Shown: positions 8,869-18,480, counted from the stretch's first letter. The stretch is 64,000 nucleotides of DNA from Lewinellaceae bacterium (GCA_020636325.1 JACJYC010000002.1:905501-969500), one strand, 5' to 3'. A program made the numbers and translations. The notes: a model not told the origin generated them from the letters alone.

Positions 8869-11040
8869 TCACAGCTTCAACCACTTTATCCAATCCCGCC
8901 TGCCTTTCATGCGGACCGCGATCGTGTAAAACCCGGCCGGTAAATCCCGGAAAGGAGATAATGCCAACCTGTTATTGCCGCCGTGAAGCATGGTGCGGAA
9001 AACCGCAATCTGTCCGTTTGTAGAGATCGCTTCAATTTCAGCCGTTTCCGAAGTTTCAGCCTTGATGTACAGGGTGGCCTCATCGGAGGAAGGGTTTGGG
9101 GCAATAACCAGGTTGAAAGGCCCTGTTGCCGGCGCTGCCGTTCCGACCAGCGGATCCGTGATGGTGATCCGGACTTTCCGGATGGCTTCCCGGTAAACAA
9201 TGATCTGCGGGATGACCACCAGCGAGTCTTCCTGCACGGCAGCGATTCCGGTTTGCAGGATGTTGCCGGTGGCGGCGTCTTCCGCTTGCCAGGTCAACAT
9301 TTTACCTGCCGGCGGTTTGAATTGATGCGGCTTACGAACGGCCAGATCAGCGGTCAATTGGTCTTCAGGGCAATTATCGTTGCCGAAAACCGCTGCGGAT
9401 TCCAGCCAGGCAACAACCGACCATTGCCCCGGAGTGTCCTCAACGCTGTTCTGATCCCAACGGTGGTACCCTCCCCATGATCCCCAATCATCGCCTACGC
9501 CGTTGGGGCCGGTACCGGGCGTGCCGTCTCCGGGGTCGTGGGCTGCGGGATCCAGGCGGTTGTTGAAGAAAGCCGGGAAAGAGATGTCAGCGCGCAGATT
9601 TTCTTCATAGGCGACGTCGTCAACGACCGTTTGCTGTGTCGGAAGGTTGCCGTCGTGCCAGTGATCGTCATAATTTGGGCCCTCATCGATGCCGTGGCTT
9701 CGCTCGCTCCACATCAGCTGGGCGCCGATCCCGAGAGAGTCTGCCTTCCGATAGTTTTCAACCACGTAGGCGTCCCATTCCATTGTGCCGTTGGTGTCGT
9801 TCTTGCCATGGAAAGACCTGAACAGTGGTAAGTCCCGCTGAGGAGAGCAATTATCGATCAGGTTCCAGACATCCAGGTGCCGCACGGTTTCTCCTTCCCG
9901 GTTCACGAGATTGGTCGGAAAGTTATAATCGGCCGGACCAAATGTGAAAATCCCTTCACCGGGGGCGGAGCCGCCGAATCCATTGTTGAAGATGGTTACG
10001 GTAGCATAATGATCAGGGTAAACCTTTCCGAGTGCCGTCGCACCTGCCGACCCCATGCTGTGACCGTTGAGGTTGATCCGGTTCGGATCGATGTTGAAAT
10101 GCCGGATCAGCCATTCGTCAATCCAGATATACCTGCGCTGGGTATAATTGATGATGGTATCTACCTCGGTTGGGGTATTATCGGGACTGAACGGATCGTA
10201 GTTTTTACGCCAGCCGAAATGCCAGCTCGGATTATCGGAATTAGGAGGATTGGGGCCCCGGTAACCGTAAAGGTCGTCGTTGTGCGCCAACAGGACTCCT
10301 TGTTTCGGCAGCAGGTTGACAATTTGCCTGGAGCCCGGAATGGATTGATGGGCCTGCCCGCCTCCGCCGTGCAACCAGACGGTCAGCGGAAAAGGATGAG
10401 TTGTGTCGAGGCCCGGCGGGGCGCTGACGATAAACAGGCTGGGCATGCCGTTTTTGGCAGCATTGGCCATCACCGGGAAATCGGGCCGGTTTTCCCATTG
10501 ATTCTGCCGACCGTCAGCCCACATGAAATAAGCCAGACAGGTATAACTTGGCGCAAACGGCGAAGGGAATACGGCCTGCAGGTGGCATTCCACCGGATCG
10601 CCTACCGGGTCATAGCTGAATGGAACACTGCTCTGGGTGAGGTTTATACCCTGAGTGACACTGGTCTCACCCCATGGGACAACGCCGATCCAGAGCGCGC
10701 CTGCCTGATGCGGGGTAGCCACGAAGAGCGCCTCGTTGGCGGCCAGATGGTATTCGCCGCCCTGTCCGTCGGGGATCCGGAACGTAGCGGAAGGGTCGAC
10801 CTGTTCCTTCAAAGCGCCGCCGCCGTATTCCCAGGCGAAAAGCCGGCCGATCAGGGTTGCGGCGGCGGCGTTGCTGAACGGTGTCGGTTTGGCATAAACG
10901 GCATAGGTCTCCGGGAGCGGAAGGGAAACTTCCCAAACCACCCAGACCTGGCCGTCGGCATACCAGGCGCGGACGTTGGTTTGAGAGAAGCCGGCAGAGC
11001 AGGTTAATGTCAGGATTAGCGGGAAAAGCAAATTTTTCAT
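8869..11040 (-). CDS. T9SS-exported alpha/beta-hydrolase (esterase/depolymerase-like)
   Basis: This 723-residue secreted protein has a signal peptide (1-20, ending GFSQ), an uncharacterised N-terminal region, an alpha/beta-hydrolase core and a C-terminal T9SS sorting domain (about 645-723, starting IAPNPSSDEATLYI and ending DWIKWLKL). The hydrolase core shows an oxyanion-type HGGGG at 224-228 and a nucleophile elbow GHSMG with Ser328, as in PHB-depolymerase and feruloyl-esterase-like enzymes. The substrate cannot be deduced. It is divergent from the sugar-lactone oxidase gene, with a -7 element on each strand in the gap. Export to the cell surface or medium is inferred from the sorting domain. 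Confidence 0.85.
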   Translation of the reverse strand: MKNLLFPLILTLTCSAGFSQTNVRAWYADGQVWVVWEVSLPLPETYAVYAKPTPFSNAAAATLIGRLFAWEYGGGALKEQVDPSATFRIPDGQGGEYHLAANEALFVATPHQAGALWIGVVPWGETSVTQGINLTQSSVPFSYDPVGDPVECHLQAVFPSPFAPSYTCLAYFMWADGRQNQWENRPDFPVMANAAKNGMPSLFIVSAPPGLDTTHPFPLTVWLHGGGGQAHQSIPGSRQIVNLLPKQGVLLAHNDDLYGYRGPNPPNSDNPSWHFGWRKNYDPFSPDNTPTEVDTIINYTQRRYIWIDEWLIRHFNIDPNRINLNGHSMGSAGATALGKVYPDHYATVTIFNNGFGGSAPGEGIFTFGPADYNFPTNLVNREGETVRHLDVWNLIDNCSPQRDLPLFRSFHGKNDTNGTMEWDAYVVENYRKADSLGIGAQLMWSERSHGIDEGPNYDDHWHDGNLPTQQTVVDDVAYEENLRADISFPAFFNNRLDPAAHDPGDGTPGTGPNGVGDDWGSWGGYHRWDQNSVEDTPGQWSVVAWLESAAVFGNDNCPEDQLTADLAVRKPHQFKPPAGKMLTWQAEDAATGNILQTGIAAVQEDSLVVIPQIIVYREAIRKVRITITDPLVGTAAPATGPFNLVIAPNPSSDEATLYIKAETSETAEIEAISTNGQIAVFRTMLHGGNNRLALSPFRDLPAGFYTIAVRMKGRRDWIKWLKL

Positions 11041-11077
11041 TTTTATCGATTGAAGGCTTATCCAGGAATTATCTCCG

Positions 11078-11085
11078 CAAAATTA
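11078..11085 (-). promoter_or_regulatory. -7 element (TAATTTTG on minus strand) for the esterase gene
   Basis: CAAAATTA on the plus strand reads TAATTTTG on the minus strand and lies 37 bases ahead of the esterase start. No -33 TTTG is evident. Confidence 0.45.
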
Positions 11086-11121
11086 TACCGGCCCGGGAAG
11101 CGGTTTTTCACCCGAATGGGT

Positions 11122-11129
11122 TAATTTTG
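11122..11129 (+). promoter_or_regulatory. -7 element TAATTTTG for the lactone oxidase gene
   Basis: A perfect TAnnTTTG octamer followed by C lies 19 bases ahead of the ATG at 11149, giving a very short leader. The minus-strand gene has its own copy 36 bases away, so the two transcripts start back to back. Confidence 0.55.
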
Positions 11130-11148
11130 CCTGTATCCACCTGGAAAT

Positions 11149-12444
11149 ATGCGTATGAATAACTGGTCAGGTCACCTGGTCTGGTCTCCCGATAAAACAG
11201 CCCATCCTTCGTCTGAGGAAGAGATCCGGGAGCTCGTCCTGCATGCGCTCGAAAACGGGAAAAATATCCGCACAATCGGAGCAGGCCACTCTTTTACGTC
11301 CCTTTGCGAAACGGATGACATCCTGGTCAGCCTGGACCATTACCAGGGGCTCATTGCCGTGGACAAAAACAAAATGACGGCTACCGTAAGGGCCGGAACC
11401 CGGCTTTACCTCCTCAATGAGTTGCTGTTCGCACAAGGCATGGCGCTGGAAAACCTGGGCGACATCGACCAGCAATCCATTGCCGGGGCTGCCGGCACAG
11501 GGACTCATGGCACCGGCGCCGCACTAGGCAATATCAGCACCCTGATCCGGGCAATCCGGCTGATCGACGGCAAGGGCGAAACCCGGGAATGTTCGCCGGA
11601 AAAGGAGCCGCAACTTTTCCGGGCGGCTCAGGTTTCGCTCGGCGCATTGGGCATTATCACCGAAATCACGCTGCAATGCGTTCCGGCGTTTAACCTGGAA
11701 TTGCAGATCGGGAAGACCGGCCTGGAAGAGGTTATCCGTTCCTTCCCGGAATTGAATGCCCGGAACAAGCATTTCGAATATTACTGGTTTCCGCATTCGG
11801 GATACGCCATGACCAAAAAGCTGAATCCCACCGATGAAACGGAAGAGAAAGAAGGCTTCGGGAATTTTGTCCAGGAATATGTGTTGGAGAACTACGGGTT
11901 CCAGCTGATGTGCGACCTGTCGCGGTGGATCCCTTCGGCGACTCCGGGGCTGTCGCGTTTTTCAGGGCGAACGGTAGGGCCGTACCGGAAAGTAAGCCGG
12001 AGCTACAAGGCGTTCTGCACCCGCCGGCTGGTGCGTTTCAACGAGATGGAATACAGTATTCCGTTGGCGGCTTACGGCGATGTGATGAAGGAAATAGCCG
12101 GGGTTGTCAACCGGCAATTCAGGTCAATTCTGTTTCCGATTGAAAGCCGGGTAGTGCAAGGTGACGATATTCCGCTGAGTCCGGCATACGCCCGGGATTC
12201 CGCTTATATTGCCTGCCATGTCTACCATAAAAAGGACTTCAGGGCCTTTTTTACCCGGCTCGAGGATATATTCCGCGCGGCAGACGGCAGGCCGCATTGG
12301 GGAAAAATCCATAACTTGCAACACAGGCAATACGCTGAAGCGTACCCGGATTTTCAGGCTTTCGATGCGATCCGCCGGCAATGCGACCCTGAGGGTGTTT
12401 TCCTGAATGCTTTTCTTCGATCCGTTTTTGGAATATCAGCATGA
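11149..12444 (+). CDS. D-arabinono-1,4-lactone oxidase-type FAD oxidoreductase
   Basis: This 431-residue flavoprotein belongs to the VAO-type sugar-1,4-lactone oxidase family (arabinono-, gulono- and galactonolactone oxidases). The FAD-binding half shows IGAGHSFTSLC (GAGHS at 44-48; the His is the usual covalent FAD site) and GAAGTGTHGTG near 113-123. The C terminus carries HWGKIH, the family's conserved HWxK-type signature, then DPEGVFLNAFL. No signal peptide is seen, so it is probably cytoplasmic. Its stop overlaps the start of the next gene by four bases (ATGA), indicating a coupled pair. The true substrate is unknown. Confidence 0.88.
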   Translation: MRMNNWSGHLVWSPDKTAHPSSEEEIRELVLHALENGKNIRTIGAGHSFTSLCETDDILVSLDHYQGLIAVDKNKMTATVRAGTRLYLLNELLFAQGMALENLGDIDQQSIAGAAGTGTHGTGAALGNISTLIRAIRLIDGKGETRECSPEKEPQLFRAAQVSLGALGIITEITLQCVPAFNLELQIGKTGLEEVIRSFPELNARNKHFEYYWFPHSGYAMTKKLNPTDETEEKEGFGNFVQEYVLENYGFQLMCDLSRWIPSATPGLSRFSGRTVGPYRKVSRSYKAFCTRRLVRFNEMEYSIPLAAYGDVMKEIAGVVNRQFRSILFPIESRVVQGDDIPLSPAYARDSAYIACHVYHKKDFRAFFTRLEDIFRAADGRPHWGKIHNLQHRQYAEAYPDFQAFDAIRRQCDPEGVFLNAFLRSVFGISA

Positions 12445-13634
12445 CGTCAGTCGAAAAATACCAATACTACAAAACGGTCCTTGCCGGCCAGGGCTATCCC
12501 CATGCCTTGCTGGATATGGATTTATTGGACCGGAACATCCAAACCAACCTCGATAGAGCGGGAAAGAAGCCGATCAGGGTTGCCACCAAATCCATTCGCA
12601 GTCCGGAAATCCTTCAGTATCTGCTGGATGCCGACCCCCGGATCAAAGGGATCATGTGTTTCCACGGCAAAGAGGCGTTGTACCTTTCGGCTGCGGGTTT
12701 TGAGGATATCCTTATGGGGTATCCTGTTGTGGACAAGGACGTACTCAAGTCTATCGGGCTGGAAATAAAAAAGGGCCGGTACATCTGCCTGATGGTGGAT
12801 TGTCCGGCGCATTTGAACCTGATCGAGGAAGTGGCGCGGGAGGTAAAAGCGGTTTACCCGGTCTGTGTGGATATCGACCTTTCGCTGCACATGAATTTCC
12901 TCCATTTTGGCGTTTGGCGGTCGCCGATTACAGACCGGGATAAGCTTTATGCCTTTATCCAGAAACTAAAGGACTGTCCGCACGTCCGCGTCGACGGGTT
13001 GATGGGGTACGAGGCGCAGGTAGCCGGTCTGGGAGATGAGATCAAAGGATACGGGCTGAAGAATATGGTGATCCGTCAGCTCAAGGCCCGGTCGGTCCGC
13101 CTGGCTCAAAACCGCCGGGAGGAAGCGTTGACCCTGTTGCGATCTCAATTTCCCAACCTCAGGTTCGTCAATGGCGGCGGTACGGGAAGTGTGGAAAGTA
13201 CGTGCCAGGAAAATGCGGTTTCCGAAATCACGGTAGGTTCGGGATTCTATGCGCCGCATTTGTTCGACAATTTCTGGAATTTTGAGTTGGAACCCGCGCT
13301 GCTGTACAGCATACAGATCGTGCGCATACCTGCCGAGGGCATCTATACCTGCCAGGGCGGCGGATATGTGGCCTCCGGCATGACAGAACCAATCAAAGCC
13401 CCGAAAGTCTGCCTTCCGGAAGGCGCCAGGCTGGATAAAAACGAAGGAGCAGGCGAAGTTCAGACCCCGGTCAGATACAACGGCCCAGAACCGCTGAAGA
13501 TCGGTGACCCCGTTTATTTGCGGCACGCCAAAGCAGGCGAACTTTGCGAACATTTCAACGAAATCCTACTGATCCGAAACGGGAAGATTGCCGGGAAGGC
13601 GGCTACTTACCGCGGGCTTGGTCTGGTGTTTTAG
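12441..13634 (+). CDS. PLP-dependent amino acid aldolase/deaminase, alanine-racemase fold
   Basis: This 397-residue enzyme has a type III PLP fold like D-threonine aldolase and D-serine dehydratase. Lys50 in RVATKSIRSP is the likely Schiff-base lysine. The C-terminal domain contains the metal-site-like stretch RHAKAGELCEHF, whose His and Cys resemble the zinc ligands of D-serine dehydratase and D-threonine aldolase. It is translationally coupled to the lactone oxidase upstream (four-base overlap). From memory this neighbour pair recurs in Bacteroidota and Actinobacteria, though the joint pathway is not known to me. The reaction (aldol cleavage, deamination or racemisation of a D-amino acid) is left open. 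Confidence 0.82.
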   Translation: MTSVEKYQYYKTVLAGQGYPHALLDMDLLDRNIQTNLDRAGKKPIRVATKSIRSPEILQYLLDADPRIKGIMCFHGKEALYLSAAGFEDILMGYPVVDKDVLKSIGLEIKKGRYICLMVDCPAHLNLIEEVAREVKAVYPVCVDIDLSLHMNFLHFGVWRSPITDRDKLYAFIQKLKDCPHVRVDGLMGYEAQVAGLGDEIKGYGLKNMVIRQLKARSVRLAQNRREEALTLLRSQFPNLRFVNGGGTGSVESTCQENAVSEITVGSGFYAPHLFDNFWNFELEPALLYSIQIVRIPAEGIYTCQGGGYVASGMTEPIKAPKVCLPEGARLDKNEGAGEVQTPVRYNGPEPLKIGDPVYLRHAKAGELCEHFNEILLIRNGKIAGKAATYRGLGLVF

Positions 13635-13980
13635 CGCCGCTGCAAATTTAATATTCCCGCTTTTTTGACCGCAGATCAGTAGATTTATTTAAAATTCAAT
13701 TAGGATTCAGTTAATATAAATGCCGCCGATTCCGGGCTTTAGCAGGCCTGTGTACACGGCAAAGCGTTTAACTTTTTGACAATTAGTGACGTATATGCCG
13801 ACCGTCTCCGGATTCTTGTAAATATTGCGTAAACAGATCTTCGGGCTCTGAAATCCGGCGCATTAAACCAGTGTTAACCAACCCGCGCTGAAGTTATTCC
13901 AAAATTAAAAATCCATTAAAATACCGGTTATCTCCCGGGAATAGTTTTGGGCTTTCTTATCCAAACCTAAATTCATATCT
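13635..13980. other. Intergenic stretch before the secreted phytase-like gene
   Basis: This is AT-richer than its surroundings, with no plausible gene. Apart from the -7 octamer at 13942-13949 I see no hairpin or repeat worth naming. Confidence 0.5.
13942..13949 (+). promoter_or_regulatory. -7 element TAGTTTTG
   Basis: A perfect TAnnTTTG match lies 31 bases before the ATG at 13981. No -33 TTTG at normal spacing is apparent. Confidence 0.5.
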
Positions 13981-16900
13981 ATGCTCAGGAGATTTACCTA
14001 TCTGATTGTCTTTTTGTTGCACCTCGGTTTTTTGACCGCCCAGAACGAACAGGAACTTTACCACCTGGCCAGTTTTGAGACGGGATCCGAAGGTGCAGCG
14101 GAAACAGTTGCCTTTGATCCGGCAACCAGCCATGCCTTTTTCACCAGCAACGGACTCAACAAGCTGACCATTCTGGACTTGTCGGTGCCGAAAACGCCCA
14201 CGCTCTTTATGGAGATCGACCTGTCACCGTACGGCGGCGGCCCCAACTCGGTAGCCACGGCCAACGGCGTTGTCGCAGTTGGCGTGCAGGCCAATGAAAA
14301 AACCGACCCGGGAAAGATTGTTTTCTTCGACGCCAACGGAGCTTTCCTGAAAGCTGTTGACGCGGGCGCACTGCCGGACATGGTCGTTTTCAGCCCGGAC
14401 GGCACCAAAGTATTGTCTGCCAACGAAGGCGAACCGAATGGCGATTACACCATCGACCCTGAAGGCTCGGTCACCATCGTAGACATTTCGGGCGGTGTCG
14501 GAGCCGCTGCGGTTTCCACCGTTTCTTTTGCCGCCTACAACGACCGCAAAGCCTCCCTGATGAACAAAGGGATCCGGATTTTCGGCAACGACGGACTCTC
14601 CACGGTTGCACAGGATATGGAGCCTGAATATATCGCGATCACCGCCGACGGCAGCCTGGCTTACGTCAATTGCCAGGAAAACAACGCCTTTGCCGTTATC
14701 GACCTGACGACGAACAAACTCCTGGATCTTTATCCGCTTGGATACAAGGACCATATGGCCGGCAACCCCGTACTCGAATCCTTTGTACTCAACGAGATTG
14801 TACCCGGCTGGCCCGATCTCGGCACACCCGTTTACGACGGCGGACAGCCTACGGTGAAGGTCGGCGGGTTTTCCGGACTGTACTACGATCCGACCCAATC
14901 CACCGCTGACACCCGTGTGTTTTACGCCATTCCAGACCGCGGCCCGAATGCCGAACCTGTTGCCAAAGCCAACGCGACACCGGCGCCCGCTCAGGACCTG
15001 CGGCCGTTCAAATTGCCGGATTACCAGGCGAATATCTCCAAATTCACCCTCAACCGGCAAACGGGCGCTGTGACCTTCGACGGCCAGATCCCGCTTTTCC
15101 GGCAGGACGGCGTAACACCCATTTCCGGTAAAGGCAATATCCCCGGCGTGGATGAAGTGCCGGTGACCTACGCCGACCCGAATACGGCCTACGCGAATAC
15201 CGATTTTGCGGACAATACCGGCGAGACATACCACGAGCTTCCTTATGATGCTTTCGGCGGGGATTTTGAAGGGATCCTTCGCGACAAACACGGTGATTTC
15301 TGGATGTGCGACGAAAACCGGCCGGCCATTTACAAGTTCAGCCCCAACGGCATCCTGATCGAACGCTATGTGCCGAAAGGCACTTCCGTACTCGGTACGA
15401 CACCGGAACCGGAAGGAACCTTCGGCGCTGAAACCCTGCCGGCCGTTTATGCCAAAAGGAGAGGCAACCGCGGTTTTGAAGCGATCGCTTACGACAGCAC
15501 GCACAACGTAATTTATGCGTTCATCCAGTCGCCTATCGAGAACCCGGACGCCAGTGTGCGGAATAAAACGGATGTGATCCGTATCCTGGGCATTGATGCG
15601 GCTACCGGCGAACCGGTTGAAGAATACGTATACCTGCTGGAGATCAATAAATACAGCGGCCGTTACAAGTCGAGGATCGACAAGATCGGCGACGCCGTTT
15701 ATGTGGGTAACGGTCAATTCCTGGTGCTGGAACGGGACTCGGAACTGCCGGGTGTAACAGAAGGCAAGAAGTACGTTTTCAAGGTCGACCTGAAGGGCGC
15801 AACCAACATCCTGGGCACCGAACTGGCCCTCAGGGATACCCTAGGCGGGGCGCCGACCCTGGAACAACTCTCCGCCGATGAATTGCTTGCGGAAGGCGTG
15901 CACCCCGTACACAAATTGAAGATCGCCAACCTTCCTACGCTGAATTACAACAGCTCCGACAAGTCGGAAGGGATCGCACTCCTGCCGGGGAACGAGATCG
16001 CCGTAATCAACGACAACGACTTCGGCCTCGCCGGCGCCGGCGTATCCGACAACACTGTGCTTGGGATCATTTCCTTCCTGGGAGACAACGGCATGGATGC
16101 CAGCGATAAGGATGATTCCATAAACATCGCTCCCCGACCGGTTTTGGGCATGTATCTCCCGGATGCGATTGCCGCCTACGAGGTCAACGGCGCTACCTAT
16201 ATCGTAACCGCCAACGAAGGCGACTCCCGCGACTACGACGGCTATTCAGAAGAAGAGCGCGTCAAAGACCTGACATTGGATCCGGATGTTTTTCCCAATG
16301 CTTCGGACCTGCAAAAAGACAAAGCGCTTGGCCGTCTGAAAACGACTTCCTCCCAGGGAGACCTGGACGGCGACGGCGACTACGACGAGATCTATGCTTA
16401 CGGCGCCCGGTCGTTCTCCATTTTTGACGCATACGGTAACCTCGTGTTCGACAGCGGCAGCGATTTTGCCAAAAAGACCGCGGAATACGAACCCGACCTC
16501 TTCAACGAAGACGGCGGCGCCAAAGACGGCCGGAGCGACGACAAAGGGGTAGAACCCGAAGCGGTGGGCATCGGCACCATCGGCGACTTTACCTACGCTT
16601 TTATCGGGTTTGAGCGTCAGAGCGCAATCGTGGTGTACGATATTACGGATCCTACCGCGCCCGAATTCATTACCTATTACAATAACCGTACGGTTGATGG
16701 GGGTAATGTTACCGGAGACGTCAGCCCCGAGATCATCAAATTTGTCCCGGCTGAGGAAAGCCCCAACGGCGAAAACCTGCTGATCGTAGGATACGAGGTG
16801 AGCGGCTCGGTCGGCATTATCCAGGTGGGCGGCGAGATCGTGGCCGTCAGCGAACAGCTCCGCGACAATGCCCGGTTCAAGGCCTTCCCGGTACCGGCAA

Positions 16901-17073
16901 CGGATTGGGTGCATTTCGATCAGGCTGTTTCAGGCCAGATCCTGGATGCCAACGGCCGCTTGATGACCGTGCTGAACAACAACCGCGAAGTGAACGTGAG
17001 CAGCTGGGCGCCGGGCATGTACGTTATCTCAACGCCTGACCGGGGTACCCGACGCTTCCTGAAGTTGAAGTAA
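13981..17073 (+). CDS. Secreted choice-of-anchor I protein with inserted phytase-like esterase domain, T9SS
   Basis: This 1030-residue secreted protein has a signal peptide (1-20), a beta-propeller of the choice-of-anchor I type, and a C-terminal T9SS sorting domain (about 958-1030, from FKAFPVPATDWVHF to RRFLKLK). The propeller is split. Its first part (about 28-235, with FSPDGTKVLSANEGEPNGDY) and last part (about 715-940, with VTANEGDSRDYDGY and GVEPEAVGIG) flank an inserted domain (about 290-690) that matches the esterase-like-activity-of-phytase family (GFSGLYYD, YAIPDRGPNAEP, FEGILRDKHGDFWMCDENRPAIYKF). A phosphate-ester-releasing role on the cell surface is plausible and fits the phosphorus-related genes that follow, but the activity of this insert family is weakly characterised. 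Confidence 0.85.
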   Translation: MLRRFTYLIVFLLHLGFLTAQNEQELYHLASFETGSEGAAETVAFDPATSHAFFTSNGLNKLTILDLSVPKTPTLFMEIDLSPYGGGPNSVATANGVVAVGVQANEKTDPGKIVFFDANGAFLKAVDAGALPDMVVFSPDGTKVLSANEGEPNGDYTIDPEGSVTIVDISGGVGAAAVSTVSFAAYNDRKASLMNKGIRIFGNDGLSTVAQDMEPEYIAITADGSLAYVNCQENNAFAVIDLTTNKLLDLYPLGYKDHMAGNPVLESFVLNEIVPGWPDLGTPVYDGGQPTVKVGGFSGLYYDPTQSTADTRVFYAIPDRGPNAEPVAKANATPAPAQDLRPFKLPDYQANISKFTLNRQTGAVTFDGQIPLFRQDGVTPISGKGNIPGVDEVPVTYADPNTAYANTDFADNTGETYHELPYDAFGGDFEGILRDKHGDFWMCDENRPAIYKFSPNGILIERYVPKGTSVLGTTPEPEGTFGAETLPAVYAKRRGNRGFEAIAYDSTHNVIYAFIQSPIENPDASVRNKTDVIRILGIDAATGEPVEEYVYLLEINKYSGRYKSRIDKIGDAVYVGNGQFLVLERDSELPGVTEGKKYVFKVDLKGATNILGTELALRDTLGGAPTLEQLSADELLAEGVHPVHKLKIANLPTLNYNSSDKSEGIALLPGNEIAVINDNDFGLAGAGVSDNTVLGIISFLGDNGMDASDKDDSINIAPRPVLGMYLPDAIAAYEVNGATYIVTANEGDSRDYDGYSEEERVKDLTLDPDVFPNASDLQKDKALGRLKTTSSQGDLDGDGDYDEIYAYGARSFSIFDAYGNLVFDSGSDFAKKTAEYEPDLFNEDGGAKDGRSDDKGVEPEAVGIGTIGDFTYAFIGFERQSAIVVYDITDPTAPEFITYYNNRTVDGGNVTGDVSPEIIKFVPAEESPNGENLLIVGYEVSGSVGIIQVGGEIVAVSEQLRDNARFKAFPVPATDWVHFDQAVSGQILDANGRLMTVLNNNREVNVSSWAPGMYVISTPDRGTRRFLKLK

Positions 17074-17117
17074 TAATTTTCAAAAGTTTGGTGAGAATAA
17101 ATTAGAATGAGGGACTG

Positions 17118-17150
17118 CGGCCCTTCCGGTTTCGGGAGGGCCGTTCTTTT
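17118..17150 (+). terminator. Rho-independent terminator after the phytase-like gene
   Basis: The stem CGGCCCTTCC (17118-17127) pairs with GGGAGGGCCG (17134-17143) with one G-T pair over a 6-base loop, followed by TTCTTTT. It ends the upstream plus-strand transcript and also lies 20 bases past the end of the convergent minus-strand gene. Confidence 0.82.
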
Positions 17151-17169
17151 GGCGCCCGGGGAAAACGTT

Positions 17170-18480
17170 TTACGCCGGCGATTGCTGCAATCCGGGAGCG
17201 CTTAATTTCCGGGCAAAGTAAATAACCGCTGCAATGATCAGCAAGAAGCCCGAAAACGCCAGCACGTAGCTCGTTTGTTTAAAAAAGGACAGCCAGCTGA
17301 TATCGGGTTCTCCGAAATCCTTCCAGACCAGGATCGCAACCGAGCCCATATAACCGAACGCATCGGCCACGTAGATCAAAAAGCCGGCATTTGCCTTGTA
17401 CCGGAAAGCGGCGATCATCCGGTCGAAAAGAATGCAATTGAAGGGGACATAGGCGATATAGAGCCCCAGGCCGACCAGCACCATCCAGACCCCTCCGCCC
17501 AGCAGGTGATGCTGCAGCAGGATGGTGCTTCCGCCGATCAGGGCTGCGCCGGCCAGGATCAGCCACAGGTAGACCGACAGCGCCTTTCGGTTGTCCTGGA
17601 TCAGCATGGTGGCGCCCATGGTAGCCAGGACTATGACGGCAATGGGGATTTCACTGATGGTAAAAATAGAGGGCGTGTCGCCGAAACCCAGCGCCGACCA
17701 GATCTCGACGGCGAAGTTGTCGCGGAGGTCCCGATAGGCCGTAAGCAAGGTGTAGAAGGCGATCAATAGGATGAACCCCGGCGCAAACCGGAAGAAAAGC
17801 GCCTTGCGGGCAGCTCCGGACATGGGTTGGCGTTCGGTTCGCAGGCGAATGTCTTCCGGTGTGGGCGGCGGGATTTGCTCCAGCAGGTAGATGAACAGCA
17901 GGAGCGGAAGCAGAAAAAGTGCGCCCGTAGCCGCCGGCATCCAGAATTCATTGACCCCAAAATGCAGGGTCAGCCATTTCCCAACGGATTTGACCGCGCC
18001 GGAAGAAAGGATGAAACTGGCGCTAAGGCCCGCGCCCAGGATCTCGGAGAAGCGCCTGCCTTCGAGGTAGCTGAAAACGATTCCCCAGATCATGCCCAAG
18101 GGCAGGCCGTTGAGGAACAGCAAGGCGATGTTCCAGGGCGCCGGGGTAACGGCAAACAGCACCAGCGCCAATTCTGCGATCAGGATCAAAATCGCGAAAA
18201 GCACGGCCCGGTAACGGTTGCGCAATTCCGAAATGATCTTGATCCCGATGAATTTGGAAAGGGCGTATCCCATAACCTGCGCCATGACCAATGCGCTTTT
18301 ATAACCCAGGTCGCCCAGAATAGCATCCTCACCGTCGAAGGTACCCACGCTGAAGGGCTTCCGGAAGGCGTACATGCAAAAATAAGCGCCGAAAGCGGCG
18401 AAAATGGAATAGGTGATGAAAACAAAATTGCCGGCTTTGGCCAATTTGGCTCGCAACATAGCGGTTGGTTTTCCCGGCAA
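17170..18480 (-). CDS. DUF5690 family membrane protein, MFS-like
   Basis: This 436-residue protein has about twelve hydrophobic segments and no signal peptide. The start of the first helix (FAAFGAYFCMYAFRKPFSVGTF) and the phrase GYALSKFIGIKII resemble MFS sugar-phosphate/organophosphate transporters, and the whole matches DUF5690 as I remember it. In the MFS organophosphate:phosphate antiporters, helix-1 motifs of the form YxxRKxF are common, so an organophosphate or phosphonate cargo would fit the neighbouring genes; this is inference. An alternative start is Met8 at 18459. It is divergent from the exported phosphatase-like gene. Confidence 0.8.
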   Translation of the reverse strand: MPGKPTAMLRAKLAKAGNFVFITYSIFAAFGAYFCMYAFRKPFSVGTFDGEDAILGDLGYKSALVMAQVMGYALSKFIGIKIISELRNRYRAVLFAILILIAELALVLFAVTPAPWNIALLFLNGLPLGMIWGIVFSYLEGRRFSEILGAGLSASFILSSGAVKSVGKWLTLHFGVNEFWMPAATGALFLLPLLLFIYLLEQIPPPTPEDIRLRTERQPMSGAARKALFFRFAPGFILLIAFYTLLTAYRDLRDNFAVEIWSALGFGDTPSIFTISEIPIAVIVLATMGATMLIQDNRKALSVYLWLILAGAALIGGSTILLQHHLLGGGVWMVLVGLGLYIAYVPFNCILFDRMIAAFRYKANAGFLIYVADAFGYMGSVAILVWKDFGEPDISWLSFFKQTSYVLAFSGFLLIIAAVIYFARKLSAPGLQQSPA

